Source of the DNA: Flavobacterium sp. 123 | Lineage (GTDB): Bacteria > Bacteroidota > Bacteroidia > Flavobacteriales > Flavobacteriaceae | NCBI RefSeq assembly: GCF_003634825.1 | Contig: NZ_RBXD01000001.1 | Location: 266,001-330,000, forward strand | DNA length: 64,000 nt | Direction: 5' to 3' | Shown: positions 45,838 through 54,244 of the stretch, one piece after another | Layout: every line of letters begins with the position of its first letter | Numbering within the stretch: position 1 is the stretch's first letter | The notes under the pieces: generated by a model | Seen by the model: only the letters and a program-made list of their open reading frames with translations | Databases searched by the model: none | Told to the model about the DNA's origin: nothing | Made by a program: the position numbers and the translations under genes

Positions 45838-46261
45838 CTTCCAAAATATTTATTGGTCCTGATTTCTTATAGTGATATTCTTTTTTTTCTGCATTTTTAA
45901 CCACTAATTCCTCATCGGTAAGAGTGATTAATTCCTCAGACCATTTCATATAAGGTGTCGAATAATCTAAATATGCTTTATCATCCGCAAAACGAACAAC
46001 TACATTTTCATAAGTATCATTAACTAAAAAAGTGCCATCAAGTTGAGGCATAACTTTTTTCCTAATGCCCTTATTGTTTTTGTCAATCTGAAAATAATCA
46101 TAATTTTCATTCATGCCATACTCTTTGTCTTTTCCCTCTTCAAAAACCACTTTTTCAATCTCCCAATATCCGTTTATCTTAGCAATATCAGTAGGTTTTA
46201 TCTTTTGTTGACATCCAACAAAAAGCAAACATAGAACAAGAACTTTAAATGTATTTTTCAT
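45818..46261 (-). CDS. Small lipocalin-like lipoprotein
   Basis: 147 residues. A short lipoprotein signal (FKVLVLCLLFVGCQQ, Cys17) leads into a beta-rich body: NGYWEIEKVVFEEGKDKEYG, YDYFQIDKNNKGIRKKV, NVVVRFADDKAYLDYS, EELITLTDEELVVKN. This pattern of 'weights' around a barrel resembles lipocalin-like lipoproteins common in flavobacteria. No ligand can be named. It overlaps the DUF721 gene by 20 bases. The dispersed hairpin element (copy B) begins 17 bases upstream of its ATG, so it lies in or next to its leader. Confidence 0.65.
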   Translation of the reverse strand: MKNTFKVLVLCLLFVGCQQKIKPTDIAKINGYWEIEKVVFEEGKDKEYGMNENYDYFQIDKNNKGIRKKVMPQLDGTFLVNDTYENVVVRFADDKAYLDYSTPYMKWSEELITLTDEELVVKNAEKKEYHYKKSGPINILEDGKKTK

Positions 46262-46277
46262 ATAATTTTTATTTTTA

Positions 46278-46367
46278 GAAGCTATTCCTGCTGTCCGTTA
46301 TATCTTTTTTGGATTATTCTTCCTCTGTCAGAATAACCCAAAAAAGGATGCCACTTCCATCAGGGCT
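46278..46367 (-). repeat. 90-base dispersed hairpin element, copy B
   Basis: Read on the minus strand it aligns without gaps to 14198-14287. The outer parts are nearly identical, while the 16-bp stem has five changed positions on each arm that keep pairing (one G-T wobble). The loop is TGACAGAGGAA. It lies just upstream of the lipoprotein gene and is oriented toward it, as copy A is toward rimO. Confidence 0.8.
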
Positions 46368-46463
46368 AAAAACCCATTTGACAAAACGTTTTACAATTAC
46401 AAAGTTAAACTTATTCGATTCAAAGAAAACAAAAAAACATAAAACCCATTAAACTATTTTCTA

Positions 46464-46471
46464 TATTTTTG
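46464..46471 (+). promoter_or_regulatory. -7 promoter box TATTTTTG
   Basis: TAnnTTTG match 29 bases before the ATG at 46501 of the serine hydrolase. Confidence 0.45.
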
Positions 46472-46500
46472 GTCAAACCTCATATTCAACAGTATATACT

Positions 46501-47565
46501 ATGTATAAAATAATCTGCCCCCTTATAATTCTATTATTTTGTATCAGTTGCTCTTCTGAAACTCCAAATCCAACACCAACAGAAGCGCTTTATTTCCCAC
46601 CACTTACTGGAACAACTTGGGAAACAAAAACAATCTCAAGTCTAGGTTGGAATCAAAATGCCGTTCAACCACTTTTAGATTATTTAGAACTTAAACATTC
46701 AAAATCGTTCCTTATTCTGGTAAATGGAAGAATTGTATTGGAAAATTATTTTAACGGTCATGACGCTAATTCACTCTGGTATTGGGCAAGTGCTGGCAAA
46801 ACATTAACCTCCACTATGACAGGAATTGCACAGCAAGAAGGACTCCTGAATATTAATAATAAAGTTTCACAATACATTGGTACTGGTTGGACAAGTGAAC
46901 CTTTGGAAAAAGAAAACTTAATTACTTGTAAGAACCTGCTAACAATGACCTCTGGTATTGAGGACATAGCCAATGGTGATGCTGTAACACCCGAAAGCCT
47001 TCAATACAAAGCAGATGCCAGTACGCGCTGGGCTTATCACAATGTATATGTAAAACTACAAGATGTAATTGCTCAGGCTTCAGGACAAACTTGGAACACT
47101 TACTTTAATACAAAATTAAGGGATAAAATAGGCATGAACGGAACTTGGATACAAGTAGATAACAATAGCGTTTATTGGAGCACAACAAGAAGCATGGCAC
47201 GTTTTGGCTTATTAATATCTAACAAAGGAAAATGGGAAAATACAGTAATTGTCAACGAAAACTATATCAATGAAGCTACAAATACATCACAATCAATAAA
47301 TCTTGGATACGGATATTTGTGGTGGCTCAACGGAAAGTCAAGTTATCATTTACCTCAATCTCAAGCTGTTTTTCAAGGAAGTATTATTCCAAATGCTCCA
47401 AATGATATGTTTATGGCTCTAGGAAAGAATGACCAGAAAATTTATATCATTCCAAGTAAAAAAATGGTAATTGTAAGAATGGGAGATGCCGCAGATAACG
47501 TAAATTTAGCGTTATCGGATTTTGACGATGTTTTGTGGCAAAAAATTAATGCATTATATCAGTAA
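46501..47565 (+). CDS. Serine hydrolase of the beta-lactamase/class C PBP family, lipoprotein
   Basis: 354 residues. The signal ends in FCISCSSE, so it is probably lipid-anchored. The beta-lactamase-like serine hydrolase fold shows SxxK at Ser97-Lys100 (WASAGKTLTSTMTG), YxN at Tyr179-Asn181 (WAYHNVYVKLQ) and a late GYLWWLNGK segment. These enzymes act as esterases, D-aminopeptidases or D,D-peptidases rather than true beta-lactamases in most cases; the substrate cannot be read here. It is monocistronic, ending 2 bases from the convergent small membrane protein gene. Confidence 0.85.
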   Translation: MYKIICPLIILLFCISCSSETPNPTPTEALYFPPLTGTTWETKTISSLGWNQNAVQPLLDYLELKHSKSFLILVNGRIVLENYFNGHDANSLWYWASAGKTLTSTMTGIAQQEGLLNINNKVSQYIGTGWTSEPLEKENLITCKNLLTMTSGIEDIANGDAVTPESLQYKADASTRWAYHNVYVKLQDVIAQASGQTWNTYFNTKLRDKIGMNGTWIQVDNNSVYWSTTRSMARFGLLISNKGKWENTVIVNENYINEATNTSQSINLGYGYLWWLNGKSSYHLPQSQAVFQGSIIPNAPNDMFMALGKNDQKIYIIPSKKMVIVRMGDAADNVNLALSDFDDVLWQKINALYQ

Positions 47566-47567
47566 GC

Positions 47568-47744
47568 TTATTTGGTTTTCATTCGTTTCATAAAACCTAA
47601 AATAAAGAATACTAAACCTGTCAATAATAAGATATAATATACTGGAACACTTTTATCACGAATAATATTAGCTAAAACAAAGGCAATAATACTGATGAAA
47701 TAAAAATAGATAGGACTACTATTTTTGAAAGAAAAAAAACTCAT
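47568..47744 (-). CDS. 58-residue small membrane protein downstream of ftsY
   Basis: ATG at 47742-47744 (reverse) to TAA, 58 codons. The protein has two hydrophobic segments, IYFYFISIIAFVLANII and YYILLLTGLVFFILGF, joined by RDKSVPV, and ends in the basic tail MKRMKTK. A positive tail and two helices make a small inner-membrane hairpin protein likely. It starts 9 bases after the ftsY stop on the same strand, so it would be co-transcribed with it. No family is recognised; the call rests on the clean reading frame, composition and spacing. Confidence 0.65.
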   Translation of the reverse strand: MSFFSFKNSSPIYFYFISIIAFVLANIIRDKSVPVYYILLLTGLVFFILGFMKRMKTK

Positions 47745-47753
47745 TTTATAATT

Positions 47754-48707
47754 TTATTTAAAAAAACTATCTACAAATTCATACTTATTAAAAACCTGTA
47801 AATCTTCAATTCCTTCACCTACACCAATATATTTTACAGGAATCTGAAACTGATCTGAAATACCTATAACTACACCACCTTTAGCAGTTCCGTCAAGTTT
47901 AGTAACAGCAAGTGAAGTCACTTCAGTAGCCGCTGTAAACTGTTTTGCTTGTTCAAAAGCATTCTGACCAGTTGAACCATCCAAAACTAATAAAACATCA
48001 TGTGGTGCGTCACCAACCACTTTTTGCATCACTCGTTTTACTTTGGTCAACTCGTTCATCAAATTAATTTTATTATGCAAACGCCCAGCTGTATCAATAA
48101 TAACAATATCAGCATCTTGAGCAACAGCAGATTGTAAGGTGTCAAAAGCAACCGAAGCGGGATCGCTTCCCATATTTTGTCTCACTATAGGAACTCCTAC
48201 TCTATCCGCCCAAATTTGTAATTGATCGATAGCTGCAGCACGAAAAGTATCCGCTGCGCCAAGTACTACTTTATGACCTGCTTTCTTAAATTGATAGGCT
48301 AATTTACCAATAGTTGTTGTTTTTCCAACTCCATTAACACCTACTACCATTAACACATAAGGTTTAGTTTGAATCGGAATAACAAACTCAGTTGCTTCAC
48401 CTGAATTTGTTTCTGATAATAGACCCGCTATTTCCTCACGAAGAATCTCATTCAATTCATCTGTTCCTAAATATTTATCAGAAGCCACACGATTTTCTAT
48501 TCGAGTAATTATTTTCAATGTTGTATTCACACCAACATCTGAAGAAACAAGGATTTCTTCTAAATTATCTAAAACTTCATCATCAACTTTTGACTTTCCA
48601 GCAACCGCTTTGGATAACTTAGAAAAGAAAGTTGTTTTTGATTTTTCAAGACCTTTGTCTAATGTTTCTTTTTTCTCTGATGAAAAAATTCTTTTGAAAA
48701 AACTCAT
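47754..48707 (-). CDS. ftsY: Signal recognition particle receptor FtsY
   Basis: 317 residues. NG-domain GTPase that docks SRP-ribosome complexes at the membrane. An N-terminal helical bundle (KTTFFSKLSKAVAGKSKVDD) is followed by the G domain: G1 GVNGVGKTTTIGKLA, DTFRAAA, G3 DTAGRLHN, G4 TKLDGTAKGG, and closing GVGEGIEDLQVF. The acidic A domain of E. coli FtsY is missing, as usual in this phylum. It heads a unit with the 58-residue membrane protein. Confidence 0.96.
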   Translation of the reverse strand: MSFFKRIFSSEKKETLDKGLEKSKTTFFSKLSKAVAGKSKVDDEVLDNLEEILVSSDVGVNTTLKIITRIENRVASDKYLGTDELNEILREEIAGLLSETNSGEATEFVIPIQTKPYVLMVVGVNGVGKTTTIGKLAYQFKKAGHKVVLGAADTFRAAAIDQLQIWADRVGVPIVRQNMGSDPASVAFDTLQSAVAQDADIVIIDTAGRLHNKINLMNELTKVKRVMQKVVGDAPHDVLLVLDGSTGQNAFEQAKQFTAATEVTSLAVTKLDGTAKGGVVIGISDQFQIPVKYIGVGEGIEDLQVFNKYEFVDSFFK

Positions 48708-48785
48708 TGTATAAATAGTATTAAAAATGAAGCGTTTAACTTCAAATATGCCCCGTTACTTTAGAAAGGTAAATATAGAAAATAA

Positions 48786-48815
48786 AAAAGCTACTTCCGA
48801 ATGAAAGTAGCTTTT
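48786..48815 (-). terminator. Intrinsic terminator after the bL28-bL33-DUF4295 operon
   Basis: Stem AAAAGCTACTT / AAGTAGCTTTT with an 8-base loop; followed on the minus strand by T residues. It is 20 bases past the DUF4295 stop. Confidence 0.8.
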
Positions 48816-48835
48816 CTATAAAAATGTATTGTGAA

Positions 48836-48988
48836 TTATTTCTTTTTCAAAAATTCATCAACTGCTTCAGGAGCCATAATAGATTCTACGAATGTATATG
48901 CACCAGTTTTTGGAGATTTCACCATTTTGATGGCTTTTGATAATCTCTTAGAAGCTGTTTGTAACGATGCTACGGTTTTCTTTGCCAT
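48836..48988 (-). CDS. DUF4295 family protein, probable Bacteroidota-specific ribosomal protein
   Basis: 50 residues from ATG 48986-48988 (reverse). It reads MAKKTVASLQTASKRLSKAI, then MVKSPKTGAYTFVESI and ends VDEFLKKK. It is very basic, like a ribosomal protein, and lies last in an operon behind bL28 and bL33, its usual place in Bacteroidota. I recall that the cryo-EM structure of the Flavobacterium johnsoniae ribosome revealed a new large-subunit protein, bL38; a protein of this type and location is a good candidate, but the equation of DUF4295 with bL38 is from memory and unverified. Confidence 0.8.
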   Translation of the reverse strand: MAKKTVASLQTASKRLSKAIKMVKSPKTGAYTFVESIMAPEAVDEFLKKK

Positions 48989-49040
48989 GATTCAAATGTG
49001 TATATTTGAAATTTTTATAAAAAATAAAAATCTCTAATTA

Positions 49041-49223
49041 TTATTTAATTTCTTTATGAACAGTTACACGTTTCAAGATTGGATTAAATTTTTTAATCTC
49101 TAATCTGTCTGGAGTATTTTTTTTGTTCTTTGTTGTTATGTATCTTGAAGTTCCTGCAACACCTGATGTTTTGTGTTCAGTACATTCTAAAATTACCTGG
49201 ATTCTATTACCTTTCTTTGCCAT
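49041..49223 (-). CDS. rpmG: 50S ribosomal protein bL33
   Basis: 60 residues, normal bL33 length. Core [38 protein letters not shown], ending VTVHKEIK. Only one Cys is present, so it is the zinc-free form. It follows bL28 by 27 bases and precedes the DUF4295 gene by 52 bases in one operon. Confidence 0.96.
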   Translation of the reverse strand: MAKKGNRIQVILECTEHKTSGVAGTSRYITTKNKKNTPDRLEIKKFNPILKRVTVHKEIK

Positions 49224-49250
49224 CTTGCTATATATTTATTTTGGAAAAGA

Positions 49251-49487
49251 TTATTTAATAAATCCTTCTGACTGCGCTTTTTTCAAAACTGCAGCGATTC
49301 CATTTTTATTAATTGTTTTTATCGTAGATGCAGCTACTCTTAGAGTAATCCATCTATCTTCTTCTGGAAGATAAAAACGCTTTTTAACTAAGTTAACAGA
49401 AAACTTTCTCTTAGTTTTATTCATAGCGTGAGAAACGTTATTTCCTACCATCGCTCTTTTACCTGTAAGGTCACAAACTCTTGACAT
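49251..49487 (-). CDS. rpmB: 50S ribosomal protein bL28
   Basis: 78 residues. Starts [21 protein letters not shown] and continues with [25 protein letters not shown], typical bL28. A single Cys near the N-terminus indicates the zinc-free form. First gene of the bL28-bL33-DUF4295 operon; cinA ends upstream on the same strand with no clear terminator in the 72-base gap. Confidence 0.96.
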   Translation of the reverse strand: MSRVCDLTGKRAMVGNNVSHAMNKTKRKFSVNLVKKRFYLPEEDRWITLRVAASTIKTINKNGIAAVLKKAQSEGFIK

Positions 49488-49559
49488 TATACTTATCTTT
49501 TATCGTTATTCAAAATCAGGGTGCAAAGAAAAGAAAAATAAACGGATGAAGCAAAAAAA

Positions 49560-50813
49560 TTATGATAGATTTTTTAAAATTTCTTTCTGTAGGATTTCTA
49601 AACTCTTAATCACCGCTCTATCTATCACTTTTTCACGGGGTTGGCCGAAATTAAATTCTTCAACAATTACTTCATTTGGTGTTGCTAATGCTATAAAAAC
49701 GGACCCTACCTCTGCATTTGCATCTCCTTTTGTTGGACCTGCGTTTCCAGTTGTAGCAATAGCATAATCTGAATTCATCATTTTTTTGACATTCAAAGCC
49801 ATAGCCGAAGCTACTGCCGCACTCACTACTGAATGGGTATTAATTAGCGCTTCAGGAACACCTAAAACATTAATTTTCACCTCTGTTGCGTACGAAACCA
49901 CACTTCCCTTAAAGTAATTTGAAGCTCCCGGAACAGATGTTATAACTTCAGCGATTTTACCTCCTGTACAACTTTCTGCAGTGGCAATGGTTTTATTTTG
50001 ATTTTTCAGAATCCTTCCCACAACTACTTCTAATGTTTCATCTTCATCAAAACCTACAATAATATCATGAATAATAGCATCTAACGACTTAATATTCTCT
50101 TCTATTCCTGCCTCTAGTTTCTCTTTATCAACACCCCGCGCAGTAAGTCTTAAACGCACTCTACCTGGCGCGGGCAAATAAGCCAGTTTAATAAAATCCG
50201 GAAGGTTGTTTTCCCATTGTTCAATACGTTCCGCAACCATACTTTCCCCTTGTCCGTAGGTAAGAATAGTTTTATGAAGAATATAAGGCCGTTTGTATTC
50301 TTGAACTACTTTAGGGATTATTTGATTGTCAACCAGATATTTCATCTCAAAAGGAACTCCTGGAAGCGAAATAAATACGGTATTCTCTTTTTTCATCCAC
50401 ATTCCCGGCGCAGTACCAACTTGATTATGAAGTACGGTACATTTTGATGGGACAAGTGCTTGATCTTTATTTATTTGTGTAATGGTGCGTTTATAAAAAC
50501 CTTCAATAAGTTGCGTAACATGAGCAAGCACATCTTTATCAACTACTAATTCATCTTCAAAATAATCACAAAATGTTTTTTTAGTAATGTCGTCTTTCGT
50601 TGGACCTAAACCTCCTGTAATAACAACTAAATCAACTGTGTTTTGAAGCGCTACAAAAGTATCTAGAATATGTTCCTTATTATCACTTATAGAAATCATC
50701 TCCTTGGTTTCAATTCCTATTCTATCTAATGCTTTTGCAATATAGCCGGAATTTGTATCGACGATCTGACCTATTAGAATTTCGTCTCCAATAGTAATTA
50801 TGGTTGCCTTCAT
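49560..50813 (-). CDS. cinA: CinA family protein (nicotinamide-nucleotide amidase/ADP-ribose pyrophosphatase type)
   Basis: 417 residues with both CinA domains. The N-terminal MoCF-like domain has [39 protein letters not shown] and [12 protein letters not shown]; the C-terminal amidase domain has [35 protein letters not shown] and [12 protein letters not shown]. Family members deamidate NMN in NAD recycling and may hydrolyse ADP-ribose. It is full length. It sits upstream of the bL28 operon on the same strand. Confidence 0.9.
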   Translation of the reverse strand: MKATIITIGDEILIGQIVDTNSGYIAKALDRIGIETKEMISISDNKEHILDTFVALQNTVDLVVITGGLGPTKDDITKKTFCDYFEDELVVDKDVLAHVTQLIEGFYKRTITQINKDQALVPSKCTVLHNQVGTAPGMWMKKENTVFISLPGVPFEMKYLVDNQIIPKVVQEYKRPYILHKTILTYGQGESMVAERIEQWENNLPDFIKLAYLPAPGRVRLRLTARGVDKEKLEAGIEENIKSLDAIIHDIIVGFDEDETLEVVVGRILKNQNKTIATAESCTGGKIAEVITSVPGASNYFKGSVVSYATEVKINVLGVPEALINTHSVVSAAVASAMALNVKKMMNSDYAIATTGNAGPTKGDANAEVGSVFIALATPNEVIVEEFNFGQPREKVIDRAVIKSLEILQKEILKNLS

Positions 50814-50874
50814 TTTTATGGGATAAGGTTCAGGTATTCAAAAAAGTTAACACTAAGACACGAGAAAAAAGCAC

Positions 50875-50891
50875 CCAAAATTATATTTTGG
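50875..50891 (-). terminator. Weak hairpin between HPt gene and cinA
   Basis: CCAAAAT / ATTTTGG with a 3-base loop, followed a few bases later on the minus strand by six T. It could end the HPt transcript before cinA. The stem is short and AT-rich. Confidence 0.35.
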
Positions 50892-50938
50892 ATTTTTAAA
50901 CACAGCTAAAAAAATTGAGAATTATCTAGAAATAAAAA

Positions 50939-51283
50939 CTATAAATCGAAATCTTTTTTGATTTCCTTAATAGCTTCTTTTACTTGACTCTTGATACTTT
51001 TATAAGTTTCCATGATATCTTTTTTGTTGCCTTCGATTTTTGTCCAAGCCTCAACTTGGAGAATTTCTTCAAAAGCTACATTCATACCCATCAAATCCAA
51101 ACTTGGTTTGATTTTATGAGCAAAAGCATAAGCATGTTTATGGTCTTTCTTTTTAATTCCTTCTTTGACTTGCGCCAAATCTTCTGGAACTTCGGTTACA
51201 AACAATGTTAGAATTTCTTTTACAAATTCTGGATCGTTATCTGAAAGTGCGTACACTTTGGAAAGGTTGTATTTTAAAGCCAT
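50939..51283 (-). CDS. Free-standing HPt (histidine phosphotransfer) protein
   Basis: 114 residues, four-helix HPt domain. Phospho-acceptor His56 sits in YAFAHKIKPSLDLMGM, the usual AHxLK-like helix; FVKEILTLFVTEVPEDLAQVK precedes it. It has no other domain, so it must shuttle phosphate between a hybrid kinase receiver and another regulator. The window encodes such a kinase (32562-34664) and an orphan-like receiver (8915-9322); partnership is inference. Its ATG overlaps the stop of the FAH-family gene (TAATG), which couples its translation to a metabolic gene, an odd pairing. Confidence 0.85.
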   Translation of the reverse strand: MALKYNLSKVYALSDNDPEFVKEILTLFVTEVPEDLAQVKEGIKKKDHKHAYAFAHKIKPSLDLMGMNVAFEEILQVEAWTKIEGNKKDIMETYKSIKSQVKEAIKEIKKDFDL

Positions 51284-51894
51284 TATTTTACTTGTATTCT
51301 AAATAGTTTCTGTCCTTCTAAGTATCCTTCTAAAACATCATTGGGTTTTACTGCCGCAACTCCTTCCGGGGTTCCTGTAAAAATAATATCTCCTATTTTT
51401 AATGTAAAAAACTGAGAAACATACGAAATAAGCTCGTCAATTTTCCACAACATAAAACTTGAATTGCTTTTTTGAACTGTGGTATTATTAGTTTTCAATT
51501 CAAATGTAATATTTTCTAATGAACTAAATTGATTTTTTGGCAAAAATTCTCCAATGACTGCTGAACCATCAAATGCTTTAGCTTTTTCCCAAGGCAACCC
51601 CTTGTTCTTTAATTTTTCTTGCAAGTCTCGAGCCGTAAAATCAATTCCAACACTAATTTCGTCATAATATTTGTTTGCAAATTCAGGCTCTATATACTTC
51701 CCTACTTTACTTATTTTTACGATTATTTCTATTTCATGATGAACATCTTCTGAAAATTCAGGAATTACAAACGGATGTTGCTTCAATAAAATGGCCGAAT
51801 CTGGCTTCATGAAAACCACAGGCTCAGTAGGCCTTTCGTTTTGTAACTCTTCTATATGATTGGTGTAATTTCTACCGATACAGATTATTTTCAT
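51283..51894 (-). CDS. Fumarylacetoacetate hydrolase family protein
   Basis: 203 residues, the small FAH fold. Start MKIICIGRNYTNHIEELQNE, substrate loop VVFMKPDSAILL, metal-ligand region DVHHEIEIIVKISKVGK, IDFTARDLQEKLK, and C-terminal IGDIIFTGTPEGVAAVKPND. Relatives act as acylpyruvase, oxaloacetate decarboxylase/tautomerase or catechol-pathway isomerase. The catalytic acidic residues are present. The exact reaction cannot be told. Coupled to the HPt gene downstream. Confidence 0.85.
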   Translation of the reverse strand: MKIICIGRNYTNHIEELQNERPTEPVVFMKPDSAILLKQHPFVIPEFSEDVHHEIEIIVKISKVGKYIEPEFANKYYDEISVGIDFTARDLQEKLKNKGLPWEKAKAFDGSAVIGEFLPKNQFSSLENITFELKTNNTTVQKSNSSFMLWKIDELISYVSQFFTLKIGDIIFTGTPEGVAAVKPNDVLEGYLEGQKLFRIQVK

Positions 51895-51928
51895 GCTTTT
51901 TAAATAAGAAAATTATAGGATTGAAAGA

Positions 51929-52705
51929 CTAGTTTAATTTATTGTTTAGTTTTCGAAGTTTAATCGCCGTCAAAACCTTCTTGGTATATAAAGGAAAATC
52001 CGCATTTTGTATCCAACTAAAATAACCAGGCTCCGTTTCTAAAATTTTATCCACTTTCATGCCTTTATGTTTTCCAAAAGTAAAAATTTCCTCATCATCT
52101 TTATCAAAAGCTATCATTCCGGCGAAATCCGCAATTTTTTTCCTTGTTGTAAACTCTGACAATAATCTCATGTCATTTTCCAACTCTGGATATTTTTCTA
52201 ACTGAGCTTTTAATATTTCATAAGTAGCCATAGTATCTGCTTCTGCTGAATGTGCATTTTCAAGACTTTTACCACAGTAAAATTTCAAAGCAGCACTTAA
52301 AGTACGCTCTTCCATTTTATGAAAAATAGTTTGAACATCTACAGAAACTCTGTTTTTCATATCAAAATCAACTCCTGCACGAAGCATTTCTTCGGCCAGC
52401 AATGGAATATCAAAACGATCTGAATTAAAACCTGCTAAATCACTGTCCTTAATCATAGCGTAAACCTGAGGCGCTAATTCATTAAAAGTAGGTTCATTCG
52501 CAACTTTCTCATCACTTATTCCGTGAATTGCTGTTGATTGTGGAGGAATTGGGATAGTAGGATTTACTAACCAAGTTTTACTTTCTTTGTTTCCGTTTGG
52601 AAAAACTTTGAATATTGATATTTCTACTATTCTATCTTTTCCAATATCAATTCCTGTTGTTTCAAGATCAAAAAAGCAAATTGGTTTGTTGAGTTTCAGT
52701 TCCAT
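51929..52705 (-). CDS. DnaQ-like 3'-5' exonuclease
   Basis: 258 residues. DEDD exonuclease: Exo I FFDLETTGIDIGKDRIVEISIF, Exo II FNSDRFDIPLLAEEM, Exo III HSAEADTMATYEIL with the HxAxxD spacing. The C-terminal ~70 residues (DDEEIFTFGKHKGMKVD, EPGYFSWIQNADFP) match the extension seen in putative quorum-sensing-regulated/exonuclease-X-like proteins, not the polymerase III epsilon tail. It likely trims DNA or RNA ends in repair. The start ATG is 20 bases past a promoter box. Confidence 0.85.
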   Translation of the reverse strand: MELKLNKPICFFDLETTGIDIGKDRIVEISIFKVFPNGNKESKTWLVNPTIPIPPQSTAIHGISDEKVANEPTFNELAPQVYAMIKDSDLAGFNSDRFDIPLLAEEMLRAGVDFDMKNRVSVDVQTIFHKMEERTLSAALKFYCGKSLENAHSAEADTMATYEILKAQLEKYPELENDMRLLSEFTTRKKIADFAGMIAFDKDDEEIFTFGKHKGMKVDKILETEPGYFSWIQNADFPLYTKKVLTAIKLRKLNNKLN

Positions 52706-52725
52706 TTTTAATTTTAATAAGATTA

Positions 52726-52733
52726 CAAATATA
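52726..52733 (-). promoter_or_regulatory. -7 promoter box TATATTTG for the exonuclease
   Basis: Perfect minus-strand TAnnTTTG match, 20 bases upstream of the ATG at 52705. No clear -33. Confidence 0.5.
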
Positions 52734-52795
52734 TAGATTTGGTTTTATTTCATTTAAGGTTTAAAGTATAAAGTTCCAGAAAACCTCAAAAAAAG

Positions 52796-52832
52796 AAAAC
52801 CCGATTGATTTTTGAAAATCAATCGGGTTTTT
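52796..52832. terminator. Intrinsic terminator after the E2 gene
   Basis: Stem AAAACCCGATTGATTTT / AAAATCAATCGGGTTTT (17 bp) with T on the right and A on the left. It lies 18 bases past the E2 stop (minus strand). Confidence 0.85.
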
Positions 52833-52849
52833 ATTGTAATTATAAACTT

Positions 52850-54160
52850 TTAAACATCTCGATTCACGTCAAAAGCCTCTAAATATTCGGCTACTCTCTT
52901 TACGAAACTACCTCCTAGTGCTCCATCAACAACACGATGATCGTAACTATGAGATAGGAACATTTTTTGACGAATACCTATAAAATCTCCTTCTGGAGTT
53001 TCAATAACAGCAGGCATTTTACGAATAGCTCCAAGAGCTAAAATCCCTACTTGTGGTTGATTGATAATTGGCGTTCCAAAAACACTACCAAAAGTCCCCA
53101 CATTAGTTACCGTATAGGTTCCTCCTTGTGTATCGTCTGGTTTAAGTTTACCCATTTTGGCACGGTTTCCTAAATCATTTACTGCTTTTGCCATTCCAAC
53201 CAAATTCAATTGGTCAGCATTTCTAATAACTGGAACAATTAAGTTCCCATTTGGCAAAGCGGCTGCCATTCCCAAATTGATATTTTTCTTTTTAATAATA
53301 TAATCTCCTTCAACAGAAATATTCATTCCTGGAAAATCTTTTAGCGCTTTTGCAACTGCTTCCATAAATATAGGAGTATAGGTCAACTTTTCGCCTTCAC
53401 GCTTTTCGAATGAAACTTTATGTTTTTCTCTCCATTTTACAATATTCGTCACATCAACTTCTATAAAAGACTGAACATGTGCTGATGTTTGAATTGAAGC
53501 TACCATGTAACCAGAAATCAGCTTACGCATTCTGTCCATTTCTATCATTTCATCACCACCACTTATAGATACTGGAGCTGCCGTTTGACTAATAGGCGTT
53601 ACGGATTCAATCACTTTTGGCGATTCAACCGATTTTCCTGAGTTAACTAAACTTTGGTTTCCTCTATTTTGAACATATTCTAAAATATCATTTTTAGTAA
53701 CTCTTCCTTCTTTACCGGTACCTAAAATTGATTCTAATTCAGCCAAAGAAACTCCTTCTTCTTTTGCAATATTTTTAACTAATGGCGATAAGAATTTTTC
53801 CGATTCAGCAAAGTTTACTGGAGCGGCAACACTTTCTTTTACAGAAGCAACTGATTTTTCAATTACTTCTACTTCAACAGGAGCTACTTCCTGGCTTGGA
53901 GCCAAAACCTGACTATCTCCTTCGGTCTCAATAATAGCAATAGTTTGACCTACTTGAACTAAATCATCTTTTCCAAACAATTGTTCTACTAAAACACCTG
54001 AAACTTCACTAGGAACTTCGCTATCAACTTTATCTGTAGCAATTTCAAGTACCGCTTCATCCGCTTCAATTTTGTCACCAACTTGTTTCAACCAATTTGT
54101 GATGGTTGCTTCCGCAACACTTTCTCCCATCTTAGGAAGTTTTAATTCAAATCTTGCCAT
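52850..54160 (-). CDS. Dihydrolipoamide acyltransferase (E2) of a 2-oxo acid dehydrogenase
   Basis: 436 residues. One lipoyl domain (1-75) with lipoyl-Lys44 in EIATDKVDSEVPSE, an Ala/Pro/Glu-rich linker, a peripheral-subunit-binding domain at ~124-162 (SPLVKNIAKEEGVSLAELES), and the catalytic domain with His408 and Asp412 in HSYDHRVVDGALGG. It passes an acyl group from lipoamide to CoA. The single lipoyl domain and the sequence around MRKLISGYMVASIQTSAHVQ fit the branched-chain 2-oxo acid or 2-oxoglutarate type better than the pyruvate type with a fused E3-binding arrangement. E1 and E3 genes are not adjacent, so the complex is not settled. Confidence 0.85.
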   Translation of the reverse strand: MARFELKLPKMGESVAEATITNWLKQVGDKIEADEAVLEIATDKVDSEVPSEVSGVLVEQLFGKDDLVQVGQTIAIIETEGDSQVLAPSQEVAPVEVEVIEKSVASVKESVAAPVNFAESEKFLSPLVKNIAKEEGVSLAELESILGTGKEGRVTKNDILEYVQNRGNQSLVNSGKSVESPKVIESVTPISQTAAPVSISGGDEMIEMDRMRKLISGYMVASIQTSAHVQSFIEVDVTNIVKWREKHKVSFEKREGEKLTYTPIFMEAVAKALKDFPGMNISVEGDYIIKKKNINLGMAAALPNGNLIVPVIRNADQLNLVGMAKAVNDLGNRAKMGKLKPDDTQGGTYTVTNVGTFGSVFGTPIINQPQVGILALGAIRKMPAVIETPEGDFIGIRQKMFLSHSYDHRVVDGALGGSFVKRVAEYLEAFDVNRDV

Positions 54161-54244
54161 ATTGTTAACCTAAAAGGTGTTTTTGATTTTCTGCTTGCGA
54201 AATTACTAAATATTTTGCGTCCAAATTAAATTTAATGCAATTTA

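Noticed and set aside
46501..47565. Antibiotic-resistance beta-lactamase
   Set aside because: SxxK and YxN motifs are present, but the protein is a lipoprotein of the general serine-hydrolase/esterase group and I do not see features that would mark a true class C beta-lactamase.
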